DNA of 64,000 nucleotides, from assembly GCF_001294645.1 (NCBI RefSeq), contig NZ_CP011868.1:3720001-3784000 (forward strand), written 5' to 3'. The DNA comes from Pseudonocardia sp. HH130629-09 (GTDB taxonomy: Bacteria; Actinomycetota; Actinomycetes; Mycobacteriales; Pseudonocardiaceae). Under the pieces are notes generated by a model that was not told the origin of the DNA, did no database searches, and saw nothing but the letters and a program-made list of their open reading frames with translations. Positions 36,176 to 46,440 of this stretch are shown piece after piece. Position numbers and translations under genes: made by a program. Position 1 is the stretch's first letter, and each line of letters starts with the position of its first letter.

Positions 36176-37225
36176 TCAGCCGGCCGCCTCCGGCAGCGGG
36201 AGCCCGCGCTGGTCGAACAGCCACCGCAGCCGGTCCGGTGTGTCGGTGATGATCCCGTCGACGCCCAGGTCGATGAGCGCGTCGGCGGTCGGCACGTCGT
36301 TCACGGTCCACGGGATCACCGCCAACCCCGCGTCGTGGGCGGCCCGCACCATCTCCGCGGTGGTGAAGGGCTCGTAGCCCGGAGCGGTGGCGGCCGCGGA
36401 CTGCGGGGTGCCGTGCACCGGTGAGATCGCCGAGGCACCGACCGAGCGGGCCGCGGCGACCAGGGCGGTGGCCGGGTCGTCGCCCAGGTCGTCGGCGTCG
36501 AGGCCGTTCAGCCACGGCGAGGCGCCGGGCTCGCCCAGCTCCAGGAACGTCTCGTTCATCAGCAGGATCCGGTCCAGCTCCGGGGCGACCTCGCGCATCC
36601 GGGCCAGGGCGGCGAGGTCGAAGCTCTGCACCGTCGTGCGGTCCGCGACGCCCGCCCGCCGCACCTCTGCCGCGACCACCTGCACGAACTGCTCGCGCGG
36701 GGCGGTCTCCTCCGGGGCGGCGGCCTCGACCTTGGTTTCGACGTTGAACCGGACGTCGTCCGCGCCGCGCTCGCGCGCCAGGGTGAACACCTCGCGCAGC
36801 TCCAGCATGCGGGCCCCGGGCGAGAGGGTCTGCGCGGGGAACGCGGGGCGGCGCACCGAGCCGCAGTCCAGCGTGCGGACCTGGTCCAGCGTCAGGTCCC
36901 GGACGTACTTCCCGACGTAGGGGTACTGCGGGTCCCCGGGCGTGACCGGCGCGGTGTCGCGGCACACCTCGGGAGTGGTCTGCCGGTCGTGGGTGACGAC
37001 GGCGTGGCCGTCGGCGGTGATCTGGACGTCGAGCTCCAGGGTGGTGACGCCCAGGTCGAGCGCGGTACCGAAGGACAGGAGGGAGCTCTCGACCGCCAGC
37101 GCGGCGCCGCCGCGGTGCGCCTGCAGGTCGACCGGGCGGGCGGCACCAGGCGGCGCGGCGGCCGCCGTCGTCGTCGTGACGAGCGCGGCGGTGAGGAGCA
37201 GCGGGAGCAGCAGGCGGAGTCGCAC
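36176..37225 (-). CDS. Secreted glycerophosphodiester phosphodiesterase
   Basis: A 349-residue GDPD-family enzyme that hydrolyses glycerophosphodiesters to glycerol-3-phosphate and alcohols. An N-terminal signal peptide (about 1-29) predicts export. The catalytic segments LQAHRGGAALAVESS, LELDVQITADGHAVVTHD and the later FNVETK are present; the usual PENT is VESS, with the Glu kept. The TIM barrel ends with GVDGIITDTPDRL. GTG start, with TAGGGT 7 nt upstream (leaderless). Confidence 0.88.
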   Translation of the reverse strand: MRLRLLLPLLLTAALVTTTTAAAAPPGAARPVDLQAHRGGAALAVESSLLSFGTALDLGVTTLELDVQITADGHAVVTHDRQTTPEVCRDTAPVTPGDPQYPYVGKYVRDLTLDQVRTLDCGSVRRPAFPAQTLSPGARMLELREVFTLARERGADDVRFNVETKVEAAAPEETAPREQFVQVVAAEVRRAGVADRTTVQSFDLAALARMREVAPELDRILLMNETFLELGEPGASPWLNGLDADDLGDDPATALVAAARSVGASAISPVHGTPQSAAATAPGYEPFTTAEMVRAAHDAGLAVIPWTVNDVPTADALIDLGVDGIITDTPDRLRWLFDQRGLPLPEAAG

Positions 37226-37232
37226 GGTCCGG

Positions 37233-37238
37233 ACCCTA
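37233..37238 (-). promoter_or_regulatory. -10 element, leaderless type (GDPD gene)
   Basis: TAGGGT on the minus strand, 7 nt before the GTG start. Confidence 0.45.
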
Positions 37239-37465
37239 CGAACCGTCGATGACCGCGGCCCGGCCGCACGGTGTCCGCGACGTGGCCGCCGCGGGGCCGC
37301 GGGCCGTCGACGCCCCTCCCCCTGTCGAGGGCGGCCCGCACCGGCGCGTCGACGTCGAGGCGGGCGGCGACGACGGGTGCGCATGCCCGGCCGAGGCCGT
37401 CCCCCTGATCCGGACGGCGATCCCGGCGCGGTGCGCGACGAGCAGCACTCCGGGGAGCGCGGCGC

Positions 37466-38344
37466 TCAGGGCAGCAGGCCGGCGGAGCGCAGCGCGGCGC
37501 GGACGTCCTCGTGGTGCCACTCGTCCAGCGGCACCAGCGGCAGCCGGATTCCGCCGGGCATGAGGCCGAGCTCGGTCAGCGCCCACTTCACCGGGATCGG
37601 GCTCGGCTCGGAGAACAGCGCCGCGTGCAGGCCGACGAGGTCGGCATCGAGCGCGGACGCGGTCTCGGCGTCCCCGGCCACGGCCGCCTTGCACATGCGG
37701 GCCATGGTCTCCGGGGCCACGTTCGCGGTGACCGAGATGTCGCCGTGGAACCCGGCGAGCATCGAGGCGCGGGCGGTGCCGTCGTCGCCGGAGTAGAGCG
37801 CGAAGTCATCCAGACCGAGCGCGACGAGCTCGCGGACCCGGTCGAGGTCGCCCTTGGCCTCCTTGAGCCCGACGATGTTCGAGATCTCCGCGAGCCGGGC
37901 CACCGTCGACGGCAGCATGTCGCAGGCCGTACGGCCCGGGACGTTGTAGAGGTACTGCGGGATGTCGACGGTCTCGGCGATCCGCTTGAAGTGCTGGTAG
38001 AGACCCTCCTGCGGAGGCTTGTTGTAGTACGGCGTCACGAGCAGCGCCCCGTCGGCACCCGCCGCCCGCGCGGCGCGGGTCAGGTGGATGGCCTCGTCGG
38101 TGGAGTTCGCGCCGGTTCCGGCGATGACCGGGACGCGGCCGTTCGCGACCTCGATGGTGCGCCGCATGACCTCGGTGTGCTCGAGCACCGACAGCGTCGA
38201 CGACTCACCGGTCGTGCCGACCGAGACGATCGCGGCGGTGCCCGCGTCGATCTGCCGCTCGACGAGCTCGCCGAGGGCCGTGTGGTCGACCTCGCCGCTG
38301 TCGTGCATCGGGGTCACGATCGCGACGATGCTTCCGGTGATCAA
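37466..38344 (-). CDS. dapA: 4-hydroxy-tetrahydrodipicolinate synthase (proteobacterial type)
   Basis: DapA condenses pyruvate with aspartate semialdehyde, the first committed step towards diaminopimelate and lysine. The Schiff-base lysine lies in VGLKEAKG, the catalytic tyrosine in LYNVPGRT, and VSVGTTGES carries the Thr pair. The sequence follows E. coli DapA along its length (TGSIVAIVTPM, ISVTANVA, PIPVKWAL) and lacks features of mycobacterial DapA, which usually sits by dapB and thyX. This suggests acquisition by transfer. The ATG is used as start. A second, native dapA may exist elsewhere. Confidence 0.94.
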   Translation of the reverse strand: MITGSIVAIVTPMHDSGEVDHTALGELVERQIDAGTAAIVSVGTTGESSTLSVLEHTEVMRRTIEVANGRVPVIAGTGANSTDEAIHLTRAARAAGADGALLVTPYYNKPPQEGLYQHFKRIAETVDIPQYLYNVPGRTACDMLPSTVARLAEISNIVGLKEAKGDLDRVRELVALGLDDFALYSGDDGTARASMLAGFHGDISVTANVAPETMARMCKAAVAGDAETASALDADLVGLHAALFSEPSPIPVKWALTELGLMPGGIRLPLVPLDEWHHEDVRAALRSAGLLP

Positions 38345-38422
38345 GACGGGCCTCCCTGGTACCGCTGCTCCTGCCGGTGCGACCGTAGCAAGCGGGACCG
38401 GTGACCCGGTGCGGCTTTCCTC

Positions 38423-39199
38423 TCAGCCCAGGGCGAGCCGGGCGGGCTGGACCGATCGCGTGATCCGGCGCACCGCCTGCACCGCGATCACCCCCGCGGC
38501 GACCGCCGCCACGACGGTCACGGCGATCGGCCGGTCGCCTGCCACGATGCCGAGCAGCGCCCAGCACAGCGCCCCGGCGAAGCCGGCGAACCCGGTGGTG
38601 GAGCCGACGACCGACAGCGCGACCGCGGTGAGGATCACCAGCAGCAGGATCGCCGCGACCTGCGGGAGCACCCCGTCGGACGGCAGCCCGACCGCGACGC
38701 CGGCCGCCATCAGGCCCAGCACCAGCGCGGCCGAGGACCAGCCGAGGTAGATCGCCAGCGGCAGCCGCGTCGCCAACCGTTCCGGCCACCCGTCGGCGAC
38801 GCTGCGGGACAGTCGCCCGTACACGACGGCGAGCGCGACGACGAGCAGGACCAGCAGCACCTCGGCGGTGACCACCCACCTGTTCGAGAAGGCCGCGATC
38901 CACAGCGGGTTGAGCACCGCGGTCGCCGCGACCCACCAGCCGATGCGGCGGTGCACCTCGCGACCGCGCTGGCCGGGCAGCAGGGCGTAGCCGGCGTAGA
39001 CCAGCACGCCCAGGTAGATCGGGCCCCAGATGGCGAACGCCCAGCCCGCGGCCAGCAGCGGGGTGTCGTAGTCGCGCGCGACGGCGCCGATCGCCGACCC
39101 CCCGAACGCCGACACGAGCACCTGCAGGATCGCCAGGACCGCCACGACCACCCCACGGACCAGATCCGCAGTCGTCGGGCGGGGGGTCAGCACGGTCAT
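38423..39199 (-). CDS. TspO/MBR-like membrane protein
   Basis: A membrane protein of 258 residues with about seven hydrophobic segments. The AAGWAFAIWGPIYLGVLVYAG region matches the tryptophan-rich TspO-like family (relatives of the COG3476 type), although the total length exceeds classical TspO (about 160). Ligand and role are unknown; TspO proteins bind porphyrins or sterols. I use the ATG at 39199; another in-frame ATG at 39208 adds three residues. Confidence 0.7.
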   Translation of the reverse strand: MTVLTPRPTTADLVRGVVVAVLAILQVLVSAFGGSAIGAVARDYDTPLLAAGWAFAIWGPIYLGVLVYAGYALLPGQRGREVHRRIGWWVAATAVLNPLWIAAFSNRWVVTAEVLLVLLVVALAVVYGRLSRSVADGWPERLATRLPLAIYLGWSSAALVLGLMAAGVAVGLPSDGVLPQVAAILLLVILTAVALSVVGSTTGFAGFAGALCWALLGIVAGDRPIAVTVVAAVAAGVIAVQAVRRITRSVQPARLALG

Positions 39200-39276
39200 G
39201 CCCCACATGGTGGACCGCGGCGCGGGCCTCTGCCATCCGGCTCTCGGGGGGAATCGATCACTCCCGCGGGCCGGGG

Positions 39277-39801
39277 TCAGGCGAGCGGGAGGAAGAACAG
39301 GTGCACGTCGCGCGCGTCCTCCGGGGAGAGCCGCACCCCGTTCGGCAGCCTGCCGTACTCGACGAAGCCGCGTGCGGCGTAGAACGCGGGCAGCGGGGTG
39401 CCGCCGCGGGCGCCGAGGGTCAGCATCGCCAGGCCCGTCTCACGGGCGTGGGCGACGGCCGCTCCGAGCAGGACCGTGCCGAGACCACGTCCCTGCAGGT
39501 CCGGGCGGACCATGAGGCGTTGCACGTCGGCGCGGTGCGCGGCGATGCCGGTGCCCGGGACCAGGAGGACCGTGCCCATCGGGGCCGTCTCCTCCCCCAG
39601 CACGAACATCCGGGAGGGACCGGAGCGGACGGCGTCGACGGTCTGCACCGCCAGTGCGCGGATCTCGTCCGGGTCGGCGCCGGGCACGAAGTCCACGGCG
39701 CCGCCGGCCTCGGTCACGGCGATCCAGAGATCACCGAGCGCGGCGGCGGCGCCGGGGTGGGGCTCGACGACCCGGCGGACGGCCGGGACGCCTGCGGTCA
39801 C
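39277..39801 (-). CDS. GNAT-family N-acetyltransferase
   Basis: A 174-residue acetyltransferase. The acetyl-CoA-binding motif is [20 protein letters not shown] (Q/RxxGxG/A), followed by [13 protein letters not shown]. The substrate is unknown. It starts with GTG overlapping the ndk stop (GTGA), so it is translationally coupled to ndk. Confidence 0.85.
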   Translation of the reverse strand: MTAGVPAVRRVVEPHPGAAAALGDLWIAVTEAGGAVDFVPGADPDEIRALAVQTVDAVRSGPSRMFVLGEETAPMGTVLLVPGTGIAAHRADVQRLMVRPDLQGRGLGTVLLGAAVAHARETGLAMLTLGARGGTPLPAFYAARGFVEYGRLPNGVRLSPEDARDVHLFFLPLA

Positions 39802-40208
39802 AGGTTCGGGAACCAGAGCTTGATCTCCCGGTCGGCCGACTCCGGGGAGTCCGAGCCGTGCACGAGATTGGAACCGGTCTCCAGGGCGAGGTCGCCGCGG
39901 ATGCTGCCGGGGGTGGCCTTCTCCACCGGGTCGGTGCCGCCGGCGATCTGCCGCCAGGCGGCGATGGCGCGGGGGCCCTCGACGACCGCGGCCAGGACCG
40001 GGCCGGAGGTGATGAACGACAGCAGCTCCTCGAAGAAGGGCTTGCCGTCGTGCTCGGCGTAGTGCTGGGCGGCCAGCTCACGGTCCACCGTGCGCAGGTC
40101 GAGGGCGACCAGATCGAGGCCCTTGCGCTCGATGCGCGAGACGACCTCGCCGACGAGCTTGCGCGCGACGCCGTCGGGCTTGACCAGGACGAGAGTGCGT
40201 TCAGTCAC
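39798..40208 (-). CDS. ndk: Nucleoside diphosphate kinase
   Basis: Ndk transfers the terminal phosphate between nucleoside triphosphates and diphosphates through a phospho-histidine. H117 in NLVHGSDS is the active-site residue, and [13 protein letters not shown] is the N-terminal signature. Length 136 is normal. It follows the DUF4233 gene, as in other actinobacteria, and has a leaderless TACCCT 7 nt before the GTG start. Confidence 0.97.
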   Translation of the reverse strand: MTERTLVLVKPDGVARKLVGEVVSRIERKGLDLVALDLRTVDRELAAQHYAEHDGKPFFEELLSFITSGPVLAAVVEGPRAIAAWRQIAGGTDPVEKATPGSIRGDLALETGSNLVHGSDSPESADREIKLWFPNL

Positions 40209-40215
40209 GCTCGAC

Positions 40216-40221
40216 AGGGTA
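40216..40221 (-). promoter_or_regulatory. -10 element, leaderless type (ndk)
   Basis: TACCCT on the minus strand, 7 nt before the GTG start. Confidence 0.45.
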
Positions 40222-40243
40222 GCGACGACCCGACCGGTGCCCG

Positions 40244-40663
40244 TCACCCACCGTCACTCGCCTGCTGCGACGGCAACGTCCCCGCCGCCATCCGCCGGGC
40301 CACCTCGCGCCGCATCCACACCAGCACCGCCCAGACGACGATGAACACCGCCGCGATCACCACCAGCGACGGCAGGAACACCAGCGCCGCGACGAGCAAC
40401 GCCGCCTGCAGCACCAGCGCGGCGGTGAGACCCCACGGCCGTCGCTGCACTCCCGACGCCAGGATCATCGCGACGGCGATGCCCGCCACCACGCCGAAGC
40501 CGAGCGCCGTCGATCCGGTGCCGAAGCGCGGGAGCACCAGCAGCGCCAGGAGGACGACGATCGCCTCCAGGATCAGCGTCGCGGCGAACACCCCGCGGGC
40601 GCCCTTCATCGGGTCGGTGGGCGGCGGCCGCACACCCTCGGGCACGCCCGGGACGTCGCTCAC
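40244..40663 (-). CDS. DUF4233 membrane protein
   Basis: A 139-residue membrane protein with four hydrophobic helices. Its place between folC and ndk and the opening [25 protein letters not shown] are diagnostic for DUF4233. Function unknown. The start overlaps the folC stop by 4 bp, so translation is coupled. Confidence 0.9.
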   Translation of the reverse strand: MSDVPGVPEGVRPPPTDPMKGARGVFAATLILEAIVVLLALLVLPRFGTGSTALGFGVVAGIAVAMILASGVQRRPWGLTAALVLQAALLVAALVFLPSLVVIAAVFIVVWAVLVWMRREVARRMAAGTLPSQQASDGG

Positions 40664-42351
40664 TCCGGCTCCTTCCCGAACAGTGCCCGCGCCTCGCCGA
40701 CGGTGACGACCGACCCGGTGACGACGACGCCGACCCCGGACCCGCCCGCCTCCTCGGCGATCTCCCGGGCCTGCTCGAGCGCCTCGGCCAGCGACGGCTC
40801 GACGCTGACCCGCTCGGAGCCGAACACCTCGGCCGCGAGCGCGCCGAGCGCGTCGGGGTCCATCGCGCGCGGCGAGGAGCTGGTGGTGACGACGACCTCG
40901 TGCAGCGCGGGCTGCAGGCCCTCCAGGATGCCGCGGGCGTCCTTGCCCTCCAGCACCCCGATCACGCCGACCAGCCGGGTGAAGCGGAACTCGGTGCCGA
41001 GCGCGCCGGCCAGCGCCTGCGCCCCGGCCGGGTTGTGCGCGGCGTCGAGCAGCACGGTCGGCCGGTCCGGCCCGCCCTCGACGGGTTCGAGCCGCCCGGG
41101 CGAGCGGACCGAGGCGAACGCGGCGCGGACCGCGTCGGGGTCGAGGGGCTGCGCGGTGCCGGCGCCGACGAGCGCCTCGGCCGCGGCCAGCGCGACCGCC
41201 GCGTTCGACGCCTGGTGCTCACCGTGCAGCGGCAGGAAGATCTCGTCGTAGCGGCCGGACAGGCCCTGCAGCTCAAGGCGCTGCCCGCCGACGGCGATCT
41301 CCCGCTCGACCACGCCGAACTCGGCGCCCTCCCGCGCGACCTGCGCGCCGACCTCGGCGCAGCGCTCCAGCAGGATCTCGGCGACCTTCCGGTCCTGGGC
41401 CGCGAGGACGGCGACCGAGCCCTCCTTGATGATCCCGGCCTTCTCGCGGGCGATGTCGGTGATGTCGTCGCCGAGGTACTCGGCGTGGTCGAGCCCCACC
41501 GGCAGGACGACGGCGACGTCCGCGTCGGCGACGTTGGTGGCGTCCCATCGCCCGCCGAGCCCGACCTCGATCACCGCGGCCTCGACCGGGGCGTCGGAGA
41601 AGGCGGCGAAGGCCATCCCGGTGAGCACCTCGAACTTGCTGAGCGCGGGCCCGTCGCCGCGCTTGGCGTCGACGAGCTCGACCAGCGGCTCCACCTCGCG
41701 GTAGGCGGCGACGTAGCGCTCGGGAGTGACCGGCCGGTTGTCGAGGTTGATCCGCTCGGTGGCGCGCTGCAGGTGCGGGCTGGTGTAGCGCCCGGTCCGC
41801 AGCCCGATCTCGGTGAGCAGCGCGTCGACCATCCGGGAGGTGGAGGTCTTGCCGTTGGTGCCGGTCAGATGCACGATCGGGTAGCCGCGCTGCGGGTCAC
41901 CGAGGGCGTCGCACAGGGCCTGCATCCGGTCCAGCGACGGCTCCATCACCGACTCGGGCCAGCGCCGGTCGAGCGCCGCGTCGACGGCGAGGAACTCGGC
42001 GTAGCCGGCGACGGTGGACTGGGCCGGGACGACGTCGGGGTCCCCGCTGCCGCGGATCTCGTCGAGGACGGCCGCGATCACCGCCTCCTGGGCGTCCACC
42101 GGGGCGTCGCGGTCGTCGTCCGCGCCCCGTGCGGCGGCGTCCGACCGGTCCTCGCCGTCGTCGGCCTCGGCCCCGTCGTTCGCGTCGTCCGTGTCGGCGG
42201 CCCCATCGGTGTCGCCGTCCGGGCCGCCGTCGTCCTCGGTGTCGCGGCCGAAGCCGCCCTCGGCCCACCGGTCCCCGCCGTAGGTCGGCGAGTCCTCCTC
42301 GGTGAAGTCGTTCCCGAGGTCGTGGCCGTAGTCGTCGTTCTCCCTCGCCAC
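40660..42351 (-). CDS. folC: Dihydrofolate synthase/folylpolyglutamate synthase
   Basis: FolC adds glutamate to dihydropteroate and folates. The P-loop HLTGTNGKTSTSRM (about 158-170), the omega-loop SPHLQRATERI and the AAHNPAGAQALA motif of the C-terminal domain are intact. The first about 95 residues are an unusual acidic, Asp-rich extension that is probably disordered and absent from most FolC proteins. The start is the GTG 8 bp after the valS stop; no clear SD precedes it. An internal start after the extension is possible. Confidence 0.92.
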   Translation of the reverse strand: MARENDDYGHDLGNDFTEEDSPTYGGDRWAEGGFGRDTEDDGGPDGDTDGAADTDDANDGAEADDGEDRSDAAARGADDDRDAPVDAQEAVIAAVLDEIRGSGDPDVVPAQSTVAGYAEFLAVDAALDRRWPESVMEPSLDRMQALCDALGDPQRGYPIVHLTGTNGKTSTSRMVDALLTEIGLRTGRYTSPHLQRATERINLDNRPVTPERYVAAYREVEPLVELVDAKRGDGPALSKFEVLTGMAFAAFSDAPVEAAVIEVGLGGRWDATNVADADVAVVLPVGLDHAEYLGDDITDIAREKAGIIKEGSVAVLAAQDRKVAEILLERCAEVGAQVAREGAEFGVVEREIAVGGQRLELQGLSGRYDEIFLPLHGEHQASNAAVALAAAEALVGAGTAQPLDPDAVRAAFASVRSPGRLEPVEGGPDRPTVLLDAAHNPAGAQALAGALGTEFRFTRLVGVIGVLEGKDARGILEGLQPALHEVVVTTSSSPRAMDPDALGALAAEVFGSERVSVEPSLAEALEQAREIAEEAGGSGVGVVVTGSVVTVGEARALFGKEPE

Positions 42352-42358
42352 GGCGGGA

Positions 42359-44995
42359 TCAGGCCTCCGGGAGCGCGGCGAGCCGCGCGGTGATGCGGTC
42401 GATGTCGGCGACGGCGGTCGCGTGCCGGGCACGGATCCCGTCGACGACCTCGGCCGGCGCCTTCTCGGTGAACTTCGGGTTGCCCAGCTTCTTCTCCGCC
42501 TGGTCGCGCTCCTTCTCCGCGGCGGCGAGGTCGCGGCGGAGCCGGGCCCGCTCGGCGGCGACGTCGATCGCCCCCGAGGTGTCCAGCTCGACGGTGACCG
42601 GGCCGCCCGAGGTGGCGACCTCCAGGCTCGCGGTGGTGGAGAAGCCGTCACCGGCCGGGTCGAGGCGGGTGAGGAATCGCAGCGCGCGCTCGTGCGCGGC
42701 CAGCCCGGAGTCGCCGAGACCGGTCAGGCGGGCGGCGACGGCCTTGCGGTCGGGCAGCCCCTGCTCGGTGCGGAACCGGCGGACCTCGGTGATGACCTTC
42801 TGCGCGTCGGTGACCCGCGCCGTGGCGGCCGCGTCGACCGGCGCACCGGTGTCCCCTGCCGTCGGCCAGGCCGCGGTCACGACGGTCTCGCCGCCGGTCA
42901 GCGCGGTCCACAGCGCCTCGGTGACGAACGGCGCGATCGGGTGCAGCATCCGCAGCAGCGCGTCGAGGACGTGCCCGAGGATCGCCCGGGTGCCCGGCTC
43001 GGTGGCCGGGTCGTCGAGCTGGGTCTTGCACAGCTCGACGTACCAGTCGGCCAGCTCGTCCCACGCGAAGTGGTAGAGCCCCTCGGTCGCCTTCGCGAAC
43101 TGGTAGCCGTCGAGCAGCTCGTCGGTCTGCGCGCGGACCTCGGCCAGGCGGCCCAGGATCCAGCGGTCGGCGTCGGTACGGTCGGCCTCGGCGGGCAGCG
43201 GCAGGGCCGGGTCGGCCCCCTTGGACAGGGCGAACCGGGTGATGTTCCAGAGCTTGGTCGTGAAGTTCCGGGACCCGGCGACCCACTCCTCCGACAGCGA
43301 CATGTCGGTGCCCGGGTTGGAGCCGCGGGCGATGGTGAAGCGCAGCGCGTCCGCGCCGTAGGTGTCGATCAGCGCGAGCGGGTCGATGACGTTGCCCTTG
43401 GACTTCGACATCTTCTTGCCGTGCTCGTCGCGGATGAGCCCGTGCAGGTAGACGTCGCGGAACGGGGCCTTCCCCATCACGTAGGTGCCGAACATCATCA
43501 TCCGGACGACCCAGAAGAACAGGATGTCGTAGCCGGTGACCAGGACCGAGTTCGGGTAGTACTTCGCCAGGTCCGGGGTCTCCTCCGGCCAGCCGAGCGT
43601 GGAGAACGGCCACAGCCCGGAGGAGAACCAGGTGTCGAGGACGTCGGGGTCCTGGCGCCAGCCCTCGCCGGACGGCGGCTGCTCGTCCAGCCCGACGCAG
43701 ACGACCTCGCCGGCCGGGCCATACCAGACCGGGATGCGGTGTCCCCACCACAGCTGCCGGCTGATCGTCCAGTCGTGCATGTTGTCGACCCAGTCGAAGT
43801 ACCGCTTGGCCTGCTCCTTCGGGTGCAGGACGGTCTCGCCGGAGCGGACGGCGTCCCCCGCCGAGCGGGCGAGCGGCTCGACCTTGACGAACCACTGCAG
43901 GCTCAGCCGCGGCTCGATCGGGACGCCGGTGCGCGAGCAGTGCCCGACCGAGTGCAGGTACGGCCGCTTCTCGGCGACGATGCGCCCCTGCGCGCGCAAC
44001 TCCTCGCGGATCGCGGTGCGCGCCTCGAACCGGTCCATGCCGTCGAAGCGGGTGCCGGTCCCGGCGATGGTGCCGGTCTCGTCCATGATCGTCGGCATCG
44101 GCAGGTCGTGGCGGCGGCCGACCTCGAAGTCGTTCGGGTCGTGCGCCGGGGTGATCTTGACGGCGCCGGAGCCGAACTCCGGGTCGACGTAGTCGTCGGC
44201 GACGACCGGGATCATCCGCCCGGTGATCGGCATCTCGATCTCGGTGCCGACCAGGTGCCGGTAGCGCTCGTCGTCGGGGTGGACGGCGACCGCGGTGTCA
44301 CCCAGCATCGTCTCGATCCGGGTGGTCGCGACGACGACCGAGGCGTCCCCGTCGCCGTAGCGCATCGAGACGAGTTCGCCCTCGGTCTCGATGTGGTCGA
44401 CCTCGATGTCGGAGATCGCCGAGCGCAGCGCCGGGGACCAGTTGACCAGGCGCTCGGCCCGGTAGATCAGCCCGTCGTCGAACATCTTCTTGAAGACGGT
44501 GGCGACCGCGCGGGACAGTCCCTCGTCGAGGGTGAAGCGCTCGCGGGACCAGTCGACGCCGTCGCCCAGGCGCTCCATCTGCCCGAGGATCGAGCCGCCG
44601 GACTCGGCCTTCCACTGCCAGACCTTCTCGACGAACGCCGCACGGCCGATCGCGTGCCGGTCCGGCTCCCCCGCGGCGGCCATCCGGCGCTCGACGACCG
44701 ACTGGGTCGCGATCCCGGCGTGGTCCACGCCGGGCAGCCACAGCGCGTCGCGCCCCTGCATCCGGGCGCGCCGGGTCAGGACGTCGATGAGCGTGTGGTC
44801 CATCGCGTGGCCCAGGTGCAGGCTGCCGGTGACGTTCGGCGGCGGGATGACGATGCAGAACGGGTCGGCGTCCGACGACGGGTCGGCCCGGAAGTACCCG
44901 GCGTCGACCCAGCGGCGGTACATGTCGCCCTCTACCTCGCCCGGGGTCCACTTGGCGGGCAGGTCGGCGGTACGCGCTGGCAGGGTCTCGGTCAC
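42359..44995 (-). CDS. valS: Valyl-tRNA synthetase
   Basis: A class I aminoacyl-tRNA synthetase of 878 residues that charges tRNA-Val. The HIGH motif is HLGHAM (60-65), and KMSKSKGN lies near 529-536. The editing domain ([14 protein letters not shown]) and the C-terminal coiled-coil arm (about 815-850) are present. It begins the valS-folC-DUF4233-ndk order. GTG start with TAGACT 6 nt before it. Confidence 0.97.
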   Translation of the reverse strand: MTETLPARTADLPAKWTPGEVEGDMYRRWVDAGYFRADPSSDADPFCIVIPPPNVTGSLHLGHAMDHTLIDVLTRRARMQGRDALWLPGVDHAGIATQSVVERRMAAAGEPDRHAIGRAAFVEKVWQWKAESGGSILGQMERLGDGVDWSRERFTLDEGLSRAVATVFKKMFDDGLIYRAERLVNWSPALRSAISDIEVDHIETEGELVSMRYGDGDASVVVATTRIETMLGDTAVAVHPDDERYRHLVGTEIEMPITGRMIPVVADDYVDPEFGSGAVKITPAHDPNDFEVGRRHDLPMPTIMDETGTIAGTGTRFDGMDRFEARTAIREELRAQGRIVAEKRPYLHSVGHCSRTGVPIEPRLSLQWFVKVEPLARSAGDAVRSGETVLHPKEQAKRYFDWVDNMHDWTISRQLWWGHRIPVWYGPAGEVVCVGLDEQPPSGEGWRQDPDVLDTWFSSGLWPFSTLGWPEETPDLAKYYPNSVLVTGYDILFFWVVRMMMFGTYVMGKAPFRDVYLHGLIRDEHGKKMSKSKGNVIDPLALIDTYGADALRFTIARGSNPGTDMSLSEEWVAGSRNFTTKLWNITRFALSKGADPALPLPAEADRTDADRWILGRLAEVRAQTDELLDGYQFAKATEGLYHFAWDELADWYVELCKTQLDDPATEPGTRAILGHVLDALLRMLHPIAPFVTEALWTALTGGETVVTAAWPTAGDTGAPVDAAATARVTDAQKVITEVRRFRTEQGLPDRKAVAARLTGLGDSGLAAHERALRFLTRLDPAGDGFSTTASLEVATSGGPVTVELDTSGAIDVAAERARLRRDLAAAEKERDQAEKKLGNPKFTEKAPAEVVDGIRARHATAVADIDRITARLAALPEA

Positions 44996-45001
44996 ATGTC
45001 A

Positions 45002-45007
45002 AGTCTA
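45002..45007 (-). promoter_or_regulatory. -10 element, leaderless type (valS)
   Basis: TAGACT on the minus strand, 6 nt before the GTG start. Confidence 0.45.
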
Positions 45008-45050
45008 CGAGTCGACGGCGACCCGGTTCCCGGCCCCCGGACCGCCGCGC

Positions 45051-46395
45051 TCAGGACCGGAAGTGTGCCTTGGGGATGACCCCGTGCACCCCGACCGTCC
45101 GGTCCACCACCTGCGAGACCGCGAAGTCGGCGGCCGCGGAGAGGTAGGCGTACGCCGTCGCCCGGTCCATGCCCCGGTCGTCCTGCAGGAAGTCGAGTGC
45201 GTTGACCACGGCCCGGCGCATCGCGACGTCGAGGTCGGTCCCCTGGCCGCCGGTGCTCCCGTCCGGGTCGGAGAGTCCGATGGGCACCCAGGCGTCCGGG
45301 GTCTCGCCGAAGGGGTAGCCGAAGGCCACCGAGGGGGCCGTGCCCTCCCCCGGCCGGCAGACGGTGAGCCGGAACGTGGCACGCAGCGAGCCCTCCAGCG
45401 CGGTCAGCGTGACCTCCCCGTCGCCCATCGCGAGGTGCGGGTCGCCGACGTGGAACAGCGCCCCCTCCGCGCGGACCGGCAGGTAGAACGCCGAGTCCGG
45501 GCCGAGCAGCCGGATGTCGATGTTGCCGCCGCCCAGGGTCGGCGGGATCGAGTTCAGCTCGGGGGGCGTTCTCGGCGTCCGCCGCGGCGTGGGCCACCCC
45601 CATGGTGCCCATGAACGGGCGCAGCCCGAACGACACCTCCTGGCCCTCGCCGAAGGGCAGGTAGGCCTCCGGGCCGTCCGCGCCGTCGCGGACGGCGGTG
45701 AAGACCGAGACGTTGCCGTAGCGGGCGGGATCGCCGGTGGCCCGCCCGTCGGCGGCCGGTGGCGGCATCACCTCGTCGAGGGTGATCCCGGCGGGCGGCG
45801 CGCCGGACGCGGTGCGGCCGAGCGCCCCCTTCCCGTGCCTGCTGGAGACCACGCCGTAGGGCACCCGGGGCACCGCGGACAGGGTCTCGACCTTCAGGAC
45901 GTCGCCGGGCCGCGCGCCCTCGACGAACACCGGGCCGGTGATGACGTGCGGGCCGTCGGCGTCGAAGTCGCGCGGGGTGCGGCGGTAGTCCCTGGCGACC
46001 GCGACGGCGTCGGACAGCACGCCGTCGGCCGCGACCCCGTGGCGCCCGAACCAGGCGACCGGGTCCCGGCCCTGGTCCTCCAGGATGCCCTCGTGGGAGA
46101 CGGTGTCGATGGTGACCGTCTGCCCCGACCGCATCGTGAGCACCGGGGCGGCCCCGATCGCCGGGACGTAGCCCCATCGCACGTCCGCCGGGTCGGACCC
46201 GAGGTAGTGGTCGCCGGGGATGTCGCCCACGCCGGGCTGCAGCGGCCCGTCCGGCAGGGTCGCGGCCACCGGGGCGGGGGCCACGGAGGCACTGCAGCCG
46301 ACCAGTCCCCCGGCGGCGGTCACGGCCGCGGCCGCACGGAGGAAGTCGCGCCGGCCGAGTGCGGCGAGCAGCGGGCGGGGATCGGGGGGAGCCAT
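45051..46395 (-). pseudogene. Tat-exported acetamidase/formamidase family protein, frameshifted
   Basis: The first about 277 residues read as an FmdA/AmdA protein with a Tat/lipoprotein signal: RRDFLRAAAAVTAAGGLVGC has the twin arginines and a lipobox Cys. SRHGKGALGR and the VFVEGARPGDVLKVE segment fit the amidase fold. An extra base in the run of six (45561-45566) then shifts the frame. The rest continues in the next frame (IPPTLGGGNIDIRLLG through DRTVGVHGVIPKAHF) to the stop at 45051. With the run one base shorter, the gene would be whole (about 448 residues). Substrate unknown. Confidence 0.75.
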
Positions 46396-46440
46396 GTCCA
46401 CACCCTCACCTGCGTCCGTTACGTCCGGATCACCGCGCGT

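Noticed and set aside
37226..37465. Possible small gene between the GDPD gene and dapA
   Set aside because: Open frames exist on both strands but none has a start with SD or leaderless promoter, or recognisable composition.
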